DNA of 44,588 nucleotides from assembly GCA_902601345.1 (NCBI GenBank), contig CACKMK010000003.1, positions 87,902 to 132,489 of the forward strand, written 5' to 3'. The stretch is from an uncultured Candidatus Poseidoniales archaeon. Lineage in GTDB: Archaea; Thermoplasmatota; Poseidoniia; Poseidoniales; Thalassarchaeaceae. The notes beneath the pieces were generated by a model that saw only the letters and a list, made by a program, of their open reading frames with translations, was not told the DNA's origin and did no database searches. Position numbers and translations under genes: made by a program. How positions within the stretch are numbered: position 1 is the stretch's first letter; every line of letters begins with the position of its first letter. Shown piece by piece: positions 16,090 through 24,078 of the stretch.

Positions 16090-17040
16090 ATGGAACCAAG
16101 GCTAGTGCTACTCTCTAGAGGCCCGGAGCTGTACAGCACCAGAAGGCTGGCAACTGAGGCTGAGAGGGTAGGATGGATGGTCGACATCATTGATCCTCTC
16201 GCTCTAACCATCGTTGTGGATGATAATGGAGGGAGGGTCTTCCACAAGGGTTGGCCCGTAGAGTGCGAGGCCGTTCTACCCAGGATTGGATATTCGATCA
16301 CTCGGAGAGGAGTAGCGATAGTCAGGCAGTTCGAGCAAACCGGTGTGATAGTGCTGAACTCAAGTCAGGGCATTCTGAGAAGTAGAGACAAGCTAGTTGC
16401 TTGCCAGATGATGGCCGAGGCTCGTGTTCCAGTTCCGATCACAGCACATGTTGGGGCATGGGAGGACACAGATCGCGCAGTAAGAAGGGTGGGGGGTTCA
16501 CCATGCGTCGTTAAGTCGACAGAGGGTACCCATGGCTCTGGAGTATTTCTGGTAAACTCCTCTCAGCAGGCCAGGCAACTGGTGTTCCAGATGCTCGAGA
16601 GAGGTATGAGGCCCCTAGTGCAAGAATACGTTAAGGAGTCCCATGGTAGCGATGTTCGGGCACTGGTCGTTGGCGGGGAGGTTGTCGCATCGATGCGACG
16701 TAAGGCACACGGGAGCGAGTTCCGCTCCAACTTCCACCTAGGCGGGTCCGTTACAGGTGTAGACTTGACGGGAGAGCAGAAGAGGATTGCTATCCTTTCC
16801 GCAGAAACCCTAGGACTCGAGGTGGCAGGAGTCGATATGCTCGAGTCCGAAAGAGGCCCATTAGTGCTGGAAGTTAACTCCAGCCCGGGACTGGAGGGGA
16901 TAGAGGGTGCGACCAAGGTAAACGTAGCAGGGAAGGTAGCAGAGCACCTAAACGACCTATATTCCAGTAACTCTGAGATCTCCGAGGAACATTCGTTCTC
17001 CGTCGGTTCCAGTGAAAACGAGTCTGAGCACGCTCTGTAA
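16090..17040 (+). CDS. RimK/LysX-like ATP-grasp ligase
   Basis: 316 residues. The start LVLLSRGPELYSTRRLATEAE is typical of the RimK/LysX/MptN group. The ATP-grasp core includes VVKSTEGTHGSGVFL (ATP loop), PLVQEYVKESHGSDVRALVVGG and the metal site VLEVNSSPGLEGIE. Members add glutamate or other amino acids to proteins, cofactors such as tetrahydromethanopterin or F420, or the LysW carrier; which one applies here cannot be decided. A TTG at 16060 would add ten residues. The ATG at 16090 matches the family start. It is divergent from the SAP protein gene, across 130 bases. Confidence 0.82.
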   Translation: MEPRLVLLSRGPELYSTRRLATEAERVGWMVDIIDPLALTIVVDDNGGRVFHKGWPVECEAVLPRIGYSITRRGVAIVRQFEQTGVIVLNSSQGILRSRDKLVACQMMAEARVPVPITAHVGAWEDTDRAVRRVGGSPCVVKSTEGTHGSGVFLVNSSQQARQLVFQMLERGMRPLVQEYVKESHGSDVRALVVGGEVVASMRRKAHGSEFRSNFHLGGSVTGVDLTGEQKRIAILSAETLGLEVAGVDMLESERGPLVLEVNSSPGLEGIEGATKVNVAGKVAEHLNDLYSSNSEISEEHSFSVGSSENESEHAL

Positions 17041-17084
17041 GCCACTCGGCTATTTTTGGCTACCATACCAATGCGCCCCAAGGT

Positions 17085-18308
17085 GTGATATCGCAGAGAA
17101 GCATTCAAGTCACAATACGTCTCCTTACCGACGTCCTACGGGACAGGGATGCACACGCCGTTCGCGGCTGGAGGCGAGAAGGGTTGAACAAAGAAGGGAG
17201 AAGCAAAGAGAAGTTATTCGACTCGGTTGGTAGGTTGGGCCAAAGGTTCCATTCCAGAGATGTCGGGCTCTCCGACTCGTTACCTTCGAGATTACACAGG
17301 ATAGCAGAACTGCAGTGGCACGAATGCTGGTTACAGCAGCTACGCTCGGAGAAGAAGAGCTCGCACACCATCAGGGCATACGATGTAGCTGCTAGGACGT
17401 TTTCAACCACATCACTTCCAGGAGATGGGCCCCTAGTTTGGGATGAGTCTGCCAGAATGACAGTAAGAGATTTCCACCTCTTTGCTGACCCTAACAATGG
17501 GAGAATGGATGCTTGGATGAATGGACTCGGGGATCTCAAGCCAACTACGATTAATGCCAAGATAGCAGCCCTGACTCACCTACTGAAATGGCTGGGTCAC
17601 ATCGTTCCGGACTGGATACAAAGGCCATCAAGGAATAGATCGCTTCCTAAGACTCTAGGCAGGAGAGAGTTGGAAAGGCTCAGAATTGCGGTCAGCGAGT
17701 CCGAGGACCCTTTGGCGATGCCGGTATCGACTTTAATGCTAGATACCGGACTAAGAGTTTCAGAGCTTTGCGCTCTAGATATCGACGATATAGACAAGGA
17801 AGACCTATCCGCGTTGGTGATAGGAGGAAAGGGGGAGAAGGACCGGACCGTCCTTTTCACGAAGAACTCGGTTGATGTCCTGGAATCATGGGAGCCAATA
17901 AGGGAGAGTAGGATTAGGGAAAGCCAAGACGTGCGGCTAAGGGCAATGTTCGTTTCCAGCAGGGGACGTAGGATCAACCCTCGGTCTATACAGAAAATGA
18001 TGGACAGGCTCGCAGACGCCTCAGACATCCCGAAGAGCAGACTTAGTCCCCATACCCTGAGGCATACTTTCGCTACTGGTCTACTTGAGAGGGGTGCGGA
18101 CCTTGTCACTATCCAGAGGCTTCTCGGGCATTCGAGTATTGCAACAACCAGGGTTTACCTGGAGATAGGGGATCAGACATTACGAGAGATATACCACAGG
18201 GCCCAGAGGAGTCCGCCGTCAGCTGGACTACAGTCAGATGCAAAAGGAGAGGGAGAGAATCGAGATGAGGAAGTTGAGCAGACGGGAAGAATTCCAACTG
18301 GGCTCTAG
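17085..18308 (+). CDS. xerA: XerA-like tyrosine recombinase
   Basis: 407 residues from the GTG at 17085, although the first ~65 residues look unlike the family and the true start may be further in. The N-terminal SAM-like DNA-binding domain begins near ELQWHECWLQQLRSEKKSSHTIRAY. The catalytic domain shows Arg in TGLRVSEL (about 224), Lys in GGKGEKDR, HTLRH, GHSS and the nucleophile Tyr in TTRVYLEI (about 358). This is the complete R-K-H-R-H-Y set of a Xer protein. No transposon or phage gene adjoins it, so a dif-type chromosome-dimer resolution role is more likely than that of a mobile integrase. The basic/acidic C-terminal tail is extra. The stop overlaps the opposite-strand gene by four bases. 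Confidence 0.83.
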   Translation: MISQRSIQVTIRLLTDVLRDRDAHAVRGWRREGLNKEGRSKEKLFDSVGRLGQRFHSRDVGLSDSLPSRLHRIAELQWHECWLQQLRSEKKSSHTIRAYDVAARTFSTTSLPGDGPLVWDESARMTVRDFHLFADPNNGRMDAWMNGLGDLKPTTINAKIAALTHLLKWLGHIVPDWIQRPSRNRSLPKTLGRRELERLRIAVSESEDPLAMPVSTLMLDTGLRVSELCALDIDDIDKEDLSALVIGGKGEKDRTVLFTKNSVDVLESWEPIRESRIRESQDVRLRAMFVSSRGRRINPRSIQKMMDRLADASDIPKSRLSPHTLRHTFATGLLERGADLVTIQRLLGHSSIATTRVYLEIGDQTLREIYHRAQRSPPSAGLQSDAKGEGENRDEEVEQTGRIPTGL

Positions 18309-19393
18309 TCATAGAAGTTAACCTTCCAACCATACTCATCCAAATGGAACCAGTTCACAATGAACTCCTCTTCCTTGTATGAGAACCAAGCCCTGGTTGG
18401 CACGACGCTGGTGTAGCGATCATGTTGGACCCTCTTTATGCTGTCAGAGATCTCCGAGTCCAGATACGTGAAGCCCTCCCATAGCCTTCCCTTCTTGATT
18501 AGGAATTTCTCTTCCTTGGGTTGTTCTTTGAAGTGCATTCCCCTCCAGAGGAAATACGGCCAACCATCGCGATCATCCAAATCTGATATCTTTCCGTAAG
18601 AGCCCCTTCTAGACGGCCTGCTGTCTACAAGATGGCTAACGACTGGGATCTCTGTCCCATCTCTTCCCATTCTGATGATGATGGATGCACATGTGTGATA
18701 TGGGGCTTTTGGGAATCCGTCCTTGGGAAGCATCAGGGGCCTCACAGCACTGAAATCGATCTCCTGGAATTCATCTGTGAGCTTTTCAGAGCCTCCGACT
18801 CCTCCATCTCCTCCATTGTAAACCACGTCTATTTCCCCAAACTCTCTGATCCAGCTCTGGTCTGCCTTGACCTCGAGCCTAGCGTTGCTTAGTGGCCAGT
18901 CCCAGAAGGTCATCGATCTCTCCTTTCGGACGGTAGAGCTTACGTCGGAGAGATCTGAGCTGACGTTTCCCTCGAACGACTCCGACATCCCGGAGTGGAT
19001 TCTAGCAATTATTGGAGTTCCTGCGTTTCTAACCTCTACTTCTGCTTCCAACTGTAGTGGAGCCTTCAGTCTCTCACTATCAAATCCGAAAATAATCGAG
19101 AACTTGTTGGGTTTCGAGAAAATCTCTTCGCTGGTAATCCTAAGAGCATCGTACCTCTGACCTCTTCTCTTAGACACTATCTCCACATTCACCAGTGGTT
19201 TCTCGTCCCCATCGAGCCCCAATACCTGGGCAGTGCAGGTCAAGTCTGGAAACCTACCAGATAGGAAGATTGGTTCGAAGAAGAAATCGGCAACGTAGGG
19301 GTCGATTTCGATTGAGTTTTCCCCGACATCCACGACACATCTTATTCTCCCTAGGTTCTGCCCGGAATAGTCAGGCACAGAAGAATTGGTCAT
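18305..19393 (-). CDS. Uncharacterised protein, beta-rich
   Basis: 362 residues with no signal peptide or membrane helix, and no family recognised. The composition (alternating hydrophobic and polar residues, few long helices) suggests beta-sandwich domains. Notable segments are TCTAQVLGLDGDEKPLVNVE, a glycine-rich NGGDGGVGG loop, and a C-terminal third with many aromatic and charged residues (DGWPYFLWRGMHF, WFHLDEYGWKVNFYD). The opening VPDYSGQNLGRIRCVVDVG could be a substrate- or protein-binding domain. It follows a small Cys-containing protein gene on the same strand with a 31-base gap, and shares four bases of its stop with xerA. Confidence 0.7.
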   Translation of the reverse strand: MTNSSVPDYSGQNLGRIRCVVDVGENSIEIDPYVADFFFEPIFLSGRFPDLTCTAQVLGLDGDEKPLVNVEIVSKRRGQRYDALRITSEEIFSKPNKFSIIFGFDSERLKAPLQLEAEVEVRNAGTPIIARIHSGMSESFEGNVSSDLSDVSSTVRKERSMTFWDWPLSNARLEVKADQSWIREFGEIDVVYNGGDGGVGGSEKLTDEFQEIDFSAVRPLMLPKDGFPKAPYHTCASIIIRMGRDGTEIPVVSHLVDSRPSRRGSYGKISDLDDRDGWPYFLWRGMHFKEQPKEEKFLIKKGRLWEGFTYLDSEISDSIKRVQHDRYTSVVPTRAWFSYKEEEFIVNWFHLDEYGWKVNFYD

Positions 19394-19424
19394 CGATTCG
19401 GGGTCGGGATGTGAGTCTTGAATC

Positions 19425-19619
19425 TCACCTTCTTGCAGGGTTCTTTTTGTTACTGCGCTTTGAGACTGCTTCTGGCCCCTTCCACTGCCTACTGGCCCCT
19501 TCCTGATACCCTGGATGTCCCTCTATCGGACAATGCTTCCCTGCCCTACACCTGCTACAATTGTCCGGAGGTGGCCTCTCGACCACCTTCTGAAGCTTCC
19601 CATACTTCCTGCGTGGCAT
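19425..19619 (-). CDS. Small basic Cys-containing protein
   Basis: 64 residues, strongly basic at both ends (MPRRKYGKLQKVV..., KRSNKKNPARR). It has a compact CSRCRAGKHCPIEGH core with three Cys and two His that could bind zinc. It fills the space between the divergently transcribed 250-residue gene and the 362-residue gene and has the same direction as the latter. Gene content elsewhere in this window is dense, so a real gene here is plausible, but short length keeps confidence moderate. A zinc-ribbon or ribosome-associated role would be typical for such a protein; this is inference only. Confidence 0.5.
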   Translation of the reverse strand: MPRRKYGKLQKVVERPPPDNCSRCRAGKHCPIEGHPGYQEGASRQWKGPEAVSKRSNKKNPARR

Positions 19620-19697
19620 AGTGTGTCACTGAAATGGGAGGGACTTAGCGATTGCCGTACACGCAACTTTGAATCGCCCCTGCTACTTCTAATCGAT

Positions 19698-20450
19698 ATG
19701 GGAGAGGTAGCGGCCAGTGATAGCGGACCAGTGGGGGTCCATCCTCAACGTTCGGTACTATTCGCACAGGTGAGTGACTCCGATCCGAAAATGGCTTTCG
19801 ACGAGGGGGGCATCATGCATCAGTTTGGAACCAGGGGCTCATTCGGTAAGGTGTATCTGGGAGATGTTTCCAAGGCAGCCCTGAGATCCCTAGGGACGCA
19901 CAGTCCCCCGAAGTTGACAGAGATGCCGAGGGTCGATGAGCAAAGCTGGGAGTTAGAATGCGAGAGTGAAGAGGTCAGGATGTTTATTTCAAGCCGGCAC
20001 TATTGGGGGTTCGGGCTGTTTGCCAAGTGCTTCTTGAATGAGATAGTCATAGATGGCCCCCTCCAGAGCAGAGCCAGATGCGCAATGGACATCGTTGCAT
20101 CTCTAGGACGCAACCCGTGGGAGCCGGTCCGAATCAGAGCGTTCGAGAGAGCGACATCCGGAGCGATGTCGAAGCACACCTCCAGCTGGGAGAGTTTAAT
20201 CTCCGTAGCGAGGGAAAGCATGAGCGAAGATATCTCTAGACTACAGGACTCGGTTCATAGAATGAGAGGGATTGACGAGTCAGGAGATGAGATACTAGAC
20301 TCTGCAGATTATGATCTAGACAGGGCCAGGGAGGCGCTTGCAGACAAGAACGCCCCAGCAGTAGAAAGGGCACTTAGCAGGGCCTCGAGCGCCATAGTGA
20401 GAGCTGATCCGAATTCGGAACTGGGTTTGATGGAGAAGGAACTCCTGTAG
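19698..20450 (+). CDS. Uncharacterised cytosolic protein with helical C terminus
   Basis: 250 residues from the ATG at 19698; the reading frame is open further upstream but that part overlaps the divergent small Cys gene and reads like noise. The first two thirds look alpha/beta (SVLFAQVS, RMFISSRHYWGFGLFAKCFLNEIVIDG). The last third is helical and charged (ESMSEDISRLQDSVHRMRG, LDRAREALADKNAPAVERALSRA) and could form a coiled coil or helical hairpin. No signal peptide or membrane helix is present and no family was recognised. It is convergent with secG, with a two-base gap between the stops. Confidence 0.7.
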   Translation: MGEVAASDSGPVGVHPQRSVLFAQVSDSDPKMAFDEGGIMHQFGTRGSFGKVYLGDVSKAALRSLGTHSPPKLTEMPRVDEQSWELECESEEVRMFISSRHYWGFGLFAKCFLNEIVIDGPLQSRARCAMDIVASLGRNPWEPVRIRAFERATSGAMSKHTSSWESLISVARESMSEDISRLQDSVHRMRGIDESGDEILDSADYDLDRAREALADKNAPAVERALSRASSAIVRADPNSELGLMEKELL

Positions 20451-20452
20451 AA

Positions 20453-20659
20453 TTAGAATCCCAGAGTTTCCCACATCCACTTCCAGACGTTGTTTTCCGG
20501 AGTAGGCTCATTCGCGAGATAGACTACGATGCTGAACACCACGCAGACAAAGTAAACAGAGCCCTTGGAAATCTGTATGGCATCCTCTGATTCCTCGTCG
20601 AAGTAGCGAATAAGTCCTGCAGCTTGCTGAATGCCGCTGCCCTTCTTCTCCTTAGCCAT
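20453..20659 (-). CDS. secG: Preprotein translocase subunit SecG/Sec61-beta
   Basis: 68 residues. The motif GIQQAAGLIRYFDEESEDAIQIS is the conserved cytosolic part of archaeal Sec61-beta, followed by the single C-terminal membrane helix (VYFVCVVFSIVVYLA). A short tail of about 17 residues (NEPTPENNVWKWMWETLGF) extends beyond the helix and is longer than usual. The protein is a non-essential partner of SecY and SecE in the translocon. It lies 49 bases downstream of a same-strand unknown gene. Confidence 0.9.
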   Translation of the reverse strand: MAKEKKGSGIQQAAGLIRYFDEESEDAIQISKGSVYFVCVVFSIVVYLANEPTPENNVWKWMWETLGF

Positions 20660-20708
20660 CGAAGCACCGCACCCACAGTCCCTATTTCAAGGCCACTAGA
20701 GTCGAATT

Positions 20709-21077
20709 CTATGGTTCCAGAGTCTCAATTAGGACGCAACCGCCGTCAAGCTCCACAATCATCGATGCTGCGCCCATTGCAGTTTCCAGTCCCTCAGTCA
20801 TCAGAATCTCCCTCCTCTGACCGGCATCTGACTGGAATACCAATCTATGACTCAACTTACTTAGGACATCTCTGTCAACTACCTGCCAAGTCCATTCTTT
20901 CTGATCGACTGTCATGAGTGCCTCTATGGGCTTCAATGGTCCCGTTGCCATTCCGAAATCCCTCGCTCGCTTGACCAAGTCTCCCAACTTCATCTTAGTC
21001 CCTATCTCATCTGTCTTTGTTGGTTCTGAGGACCTGTTTGAGATCCTCCTTCTATACCCGAATCGTGTCATATGCAT
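20709..21077 (-). CDS. Uncharacterised small protein
   Basis: 122 residues if the first ATG is used; a start at 20993 would give 94 residues beginning MKLGDLVKRARDFG, which looks more like a protein N terminus. The remainder (KPIEALMTVDQKEWTWQVVDRDVL...AASMIVELDGGCVLIETLEP) reads like a compact alpha/beta domain. No family is recognised. A perfect 7-base inverted repeat lies 5-20 bases upstream of the longer start. It shares its strand with secG and could be co-transcribed with it. Confidence 0.6.
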   Translation of the reverse strand: MHMTRFGYRRRISNRSSEPTKTDEIGTKMKLGDLVKRARDFGMATGPLKPIEALMTVDQKEWTWQVVDRDVLSKLSHRLVFQSDAGQRREILMTEGLETAMGAASMIVELDGGCVLIETLEP

Positions 21078-21081
21078 CCCC

Positions 21082-21097
21082 TACGGCAAATGCCGTA
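21082..21097. promoter_or_regulatory. Inverted repeat TACGGCA-AA-TGCCGTA
   Basis: Perfect 7-base arms separated by two bases, located in the 150-base divergent space between the small unknown gene (minus) and the RNA methylase gene (plus). The size and symmetry suit a dimeric helix-turn-helix operator. It could equally form a short RNA hairpin in the leader of the minus-strand gene. No second copy was noticed in the window. Confidence 0.45.
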
Positions 21098-21227
21098 ACG
21101 CTCCAGCGAATCAAAGGAGGTTTAACCGTTGTCAGTATTCTCAATGCCAAATGTCCCATTATTCCAGTCAGTCTGAAATCTCAGTGACTAACGTGCACTT
21201 GATGGATGATGATAATCGCGCATTATC

Positions 21228-22868
21228 ATGGCAAGCAGGGAGTCCGACTGGAGAAGGGAGGCGGAGAACAGCATACTTCTCAAGTCAGTATCCCACTGGA
21301 GGGAGAACCCAGAGAGATGGTTCCGAGGTTCCTACGATAGATTGCCAGAGACTGTCAGAGTCAACCCGATGAGCGAAGAGAAGGACTGGGTGGAGTCCTG
21401 GCTTTCGGGTATCGGCGCAAATAGGATTCCATGGTTCTCAGGCCCCGGTAGTGCATGGGAGATGCCCTTCGAGAGGGGTTCTGCCGAAGGGGAGGTTAAG
21501 AGCCTGATGTCTGCTCTCCATGAGACTGGAAGAATCACTCGCCAAGAGGCGGTCTCGATGCTGCCTGTCCTAGCTCTCAATCCTACTCCTGGACAAATCA
21601 TCCTTGATCTATGCGCATCCCCGGGTTCGAAGACAACTCAGATATGCGAGCACCTCGGGGACTCAGGAGCCGTAATCGCTAACGAAGTAATCAGCGGAAG
21701 GGTGAATACACTGGTAACTAACGTCCAGAGACACGCATCTAGGACAGTGCTTGTCGTGCAGCATGACGGTAGACACATTCCCAAGGTCCCAGGTTCTGGG
21801 TTCGATGGGGTTCTAGTCGATGTTCCATGTACTGGCTCCGGAACCACGAGGAAGAACCCTGATGTCTGGGGAAAATGGCGACCGTCCGCCGGTCGGTCAC
21901 TACACTCTTTGCAGTACGACCTACTCAGTAGAGCTGTCGAACTAACCAAGCCCGGTGGAAGAGTCGTCTACTCTACCTGCTCTCTAGATCCAATCGAGAA
22001 CGAAGCAGTTGTGGCGAGAGTCGTAGCAGGTGGTAAGGTTAGAGTGGTTCCCCGTGGGGATCCACTCTCAGGGGTACCTTCGAACCCAGGGATGACAAAT
22101 TGGCCATTGTTGAACGACAGAGGAGAGTTGGATATAGAATCTAAATCCGAAGATTACCTAGTTCCGACGAAAGACAAGGCAGTATCATCACAATTGAATG
22201 ACTGCCTAAGAGTCTGGAACGATGAGATTGGAGGTGGGGGTTTCTTTCTGGCCGTTCTAGAAAGAATCCTGGAAGAAGATGGCAGCGGGATAATCGACCC
22301 TTTTCCGTCGCAGAAGACGTTCGATGACCCAGAATCTTTTCCTCAGCCTATTGACGACCAGCGGGAAAGAGAGCTCAGAGAGGTCTGGGATTCCGTCCCA
22401 TCGAATATGTGGTCGAGGGGGAAGAGCCTGCTCTGGTCCTCAGACGAAATCAGAGAGATATGGAGTGCCGAAAGAACCAGGAAAAGCGGTAGGGAGTTGA
22501 TTCCGGGAAATAGGTGGAGGCCGCTCAAGGTGATTCACCTAGGACTGATAGTGGCTAGACTGAGAAAAGGCACATTGGATCGAACAGTATCCAGAGCAGC
22601 CAGACGACTGAGGGAGGAGATCTCGGGTCCATTCGTTAATGTCGACGAACATGTTATCGACGACATTCTACGGGGTAAGGAGCCGCTCAGGACGGACGTT
22701 GGTTCCCTGCAGGATACGGATCGAGGGAGTCGCATACTGGTGGGCCCGAGCGGTTACTGCCTGGCGGTGTGGGTGGGCAGCAGAGTCACCCCCATGGTGA
22801 GCCAGTCTGAGATAACTATCATGAGAGGCGTGAGAGATTTGTCATTTGAGGCTGAAGAAGAAGAATAA
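21228..22868 (+). CDS. NSUN/Trm4-type RNA (cytosine-5) methyltransferase
   Basis: 546 residues. The SAM site is ILDLCASPGSKTTQI; DGVLVDVPCTGSGTTRKNPDVW carries the Pro-Cys of motif IV; VVYSTCSLDPIENEAVV carries the catalytic Thr-Cys of motif VI. Both cysteines of the m5C mechanism are thus present. The C-terminal 170 residues (GNRWRPLKVIHLGLIVARLRKG...) resemble the extra domain of eukaryotic Trm4/NSUN2. This favours tRNA as substrate over rRNA, but the target position cannot be read. The ATG at 21228 starts a typical ESDWRREAEN helix. The lrp-type gene follows 94 bases later. Confidence 0.88.
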   Translation: MASRESDWRREAENSILLKSVSHWRENPERWFRGSYDRLPETVRVNPMSEEKDWVESWLSGIGANRIPWFSGPGSAWEMPFERGSAEGEVKSLMSALHETGRITRQEAVSMLPVLALNPTPGQIILDLCASPGSKTTQICEHLGDSGAVIANEVISGRVNTLVTNVQRHASRTVLVVQHDGRHIPKVPGSGFDGVLVDVPCTGSGTTRKNPDVWGKWRPSAGRSLHSLQYDLLSRAVELTKPGGRVVYSTCSLDPIENEAVVARVVAGGKVRVVPRGDPLSGVPSNPGMTNWPLLNDRGELDIESKSEDYLVPTKDKAVSSQLNDCLRVWNDEIGGGGFFLAVLERILEEDGSGIIDPFPSQKTFDDPESFPQPIDDQRERELREVWDSVPSNMWSRGKSLLWSSDEIREIWSAERTRKSGRELIPGNRWRPLKVIHLGLIVARLRKGTLDRTVSRAARRLREEISGPFVNVDEHVIDDILRGKEPLRTDVGSLQDTDRGSRILVGPSGYCLAVWVGSRVTPMVSQSEITIMRGVRDLSFEAEEEE

Positions 22869-22962
22869 GTCATAATTTCCGGTCAAACGTTCATTGCCGA
22901 GCGAATCGAGATAGAATATGTTCATGAGCCGTGTTAACTGAACCTCGTGCCCCGGTGAAGGC

Positions 22963-23406
22963 ATGGACGACGTAGACAAGAGGATACTAAGGGTCCTGGA
23001 GGCAGACGCTAGAACCTCCCTCAGGAAGATTGCGGAGGAGGTAGGGGTTGCTCTGGGCACGGTGAGCAACCGAGTGAGAAGGATGGAGAGCCTAGGGGTC
23101 ATCAGAGGATACACTGTTCTGCTAGACCCGGACAAGGCTGGTTGGGGGCTCAGCGTAGTAATAGGATTGAGGATCGAGAAGGGCCGACTGATTGAGATCC
23201 AGGAGAAAATAGCGAAGGACAACAGGGTGTATGGGGTCTACGACGTGACTGGGGACTACGACTCGATGGTCCTAGCCAGAGGAAAAGACAGGGGTGACTT
23301 GGATGACCTCATTAAGAACGTGCTAAGTATGTCCGGGATTGAGCGCTCTGTCACACACCTTGTTCTGAACTCCGTCAAGGAGATGCCTCCCTCCATCCCG
23401 GAATAA
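22963..23406 (+). CDS. Lrp/AsnC-family transcriptional regulator
   Basis: 147 residues. The N-terminal winged helix is MDDVDKRILRVLEADARTSLRKIAEEVGVALGTVSNRVRRMESLGVI, given here in outline. The RAM/AsnC effector domain follows with VYGVYDVTGDYDSMVLARGKDRGDLDDLI and ends SVTHLVLNSVKE. GGTGA lies five bases before the ATG. The upstream gap contains GTTCA (22920-22924) and TGAAC (22939-22943), a possible autoregulatory site. Such regulators sense amino acids in many archaea; the ligand here is unknown. It is convergent with the TOPRIM gene, with three bases between the stops. Confidence 0.92.
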   Translation: MDDVDKRILRVLEADARTSLRKIAEEVGVALGTVSNRVRRMESLGVIRGYTVLLDPDKAGWGLSVVIGLRIEKGRLIEIQEKIAKDNRVYGVYDVTGDYDSMVLARGKDRGDLDDLIKNVLSMSGIERSVTHLVLNSVKEMPPSIPE

Positions 23407-23409
23407 CAA

Positions 23410-23934
23410 TCAATCGGTATCCAACAGGATTCGTTCAATCAGTGGATTGAGATATGGGGCAAGAGGCATAAGCGATTCGACTGTCCTCCCCTCGGGTTTC
23501 ATGGTTCTCAGTAATACGTTTCTTAGGTCCTCGTCAACTGGACAATCCATGGCCATGAGTCGATCCCTTATCGATGACTGAATCCTGCCTCCAGTCCGAT
23601 CCCAGTCCATCAGTAGAATCACCCGTGGAGATACATCGGGTGATGACCTCGAGCAGTATTCAGAATGAAGATACGCAATTAGCCTAGATCTGTCCCAGCC
23701 TCTGTTAACCTTCTCAATAGGACCTGTGAATCCAAGGGCCCTGAGAGTTTTCTCGTCTCTTTTTCCCTCGACCAAAACTGGGATTCCGCCCCCCTCTTGA
23801 CTGGAACCCCTGTTTCTAGTGATACAATTTGCCAGGGCCATCGCTGCCTTCTCAAAGCGGGCGGCTCGATTTGTGTTTCCAATGATGCTGTGCTTCTTAT
23901 CCCCCCAATCCGGCAAGGAGATGTCTTCCCTCAT
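23410..23934 (-). CDS. TOPRIM-domain protein (archaeal UPF0292-like)
   Basis: 174 residues from the ATG at 23934, chosen because GGAAGAGG sits just upstream; an ATG at 23967 would add 11 residues. The TOPRIM core shows the Glu in IPVLVEGKRDEKTLRALGF and the D-x-D in VILLMDWDRTGGRI, the pattern of small archaeal stand-alone TOPRIM proteins. Such cores cleave or bind nucleic acid phosphodiesters in primases, topoisomerases and RNases M5; a specific role is not known for this small group. It is divergent from the oxidase operon. Confidence 0.8.
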   Translation of the reverse strand: MREDISLPDWGDKKHSIIGNTNRAARFEKAAMALANCITRNRGSSQEGGGIPVLVEGKRDEKTLRALGFTGPIEKVNRGWDRSRLIAYLHSEYCSRSSPDVSPRVILLMDWDRTGGRIQSSIRDRLMAMDCPVDEDLRNVLLRTMKPEGRTVESLMPLAPYLNPLIERILLDTD

Positions 23935-24033
23935 TTTGTAGCCTCTTCCTAAGGTAACTAAGTGCAAATCAAAACGGGTTGTCTTGTAGTATTTTTCTTC
24001 GAATGTTACCGTCTAGGGCAGAAGACCTACCCG

Positions 24034-24051
24034 CGACCCTTATCAGGGTCG
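24034..24051 (+). promoter_or_regulatory. Hairpin CGACCCT-TATC-AGGGTCG upstream of coxB
   Basis: Seven-base perfect arms and a four-base loop, directly followed by TTTT, about 28 bases before the coxB start. It lies in the leader between divergent genes, so it does not terminate either annotated gene. It may be an operator, an mRNA-stabilising 5' hairpin or an attenuator for the oxidase operon. Confidence 0.45.
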
Positions 24052-24078
24052 TTTTCGCCCGAGGATACAGGAACAACC

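Noticed and set aside
22920..22943. GTTCA/TGAAC inverted repeat upstream of the Lrp-type gene as a defined operator
   Set aside because: The arms are only five bases with a 14-base spacer; mentioned in the gene entry but too weak for its own feature.
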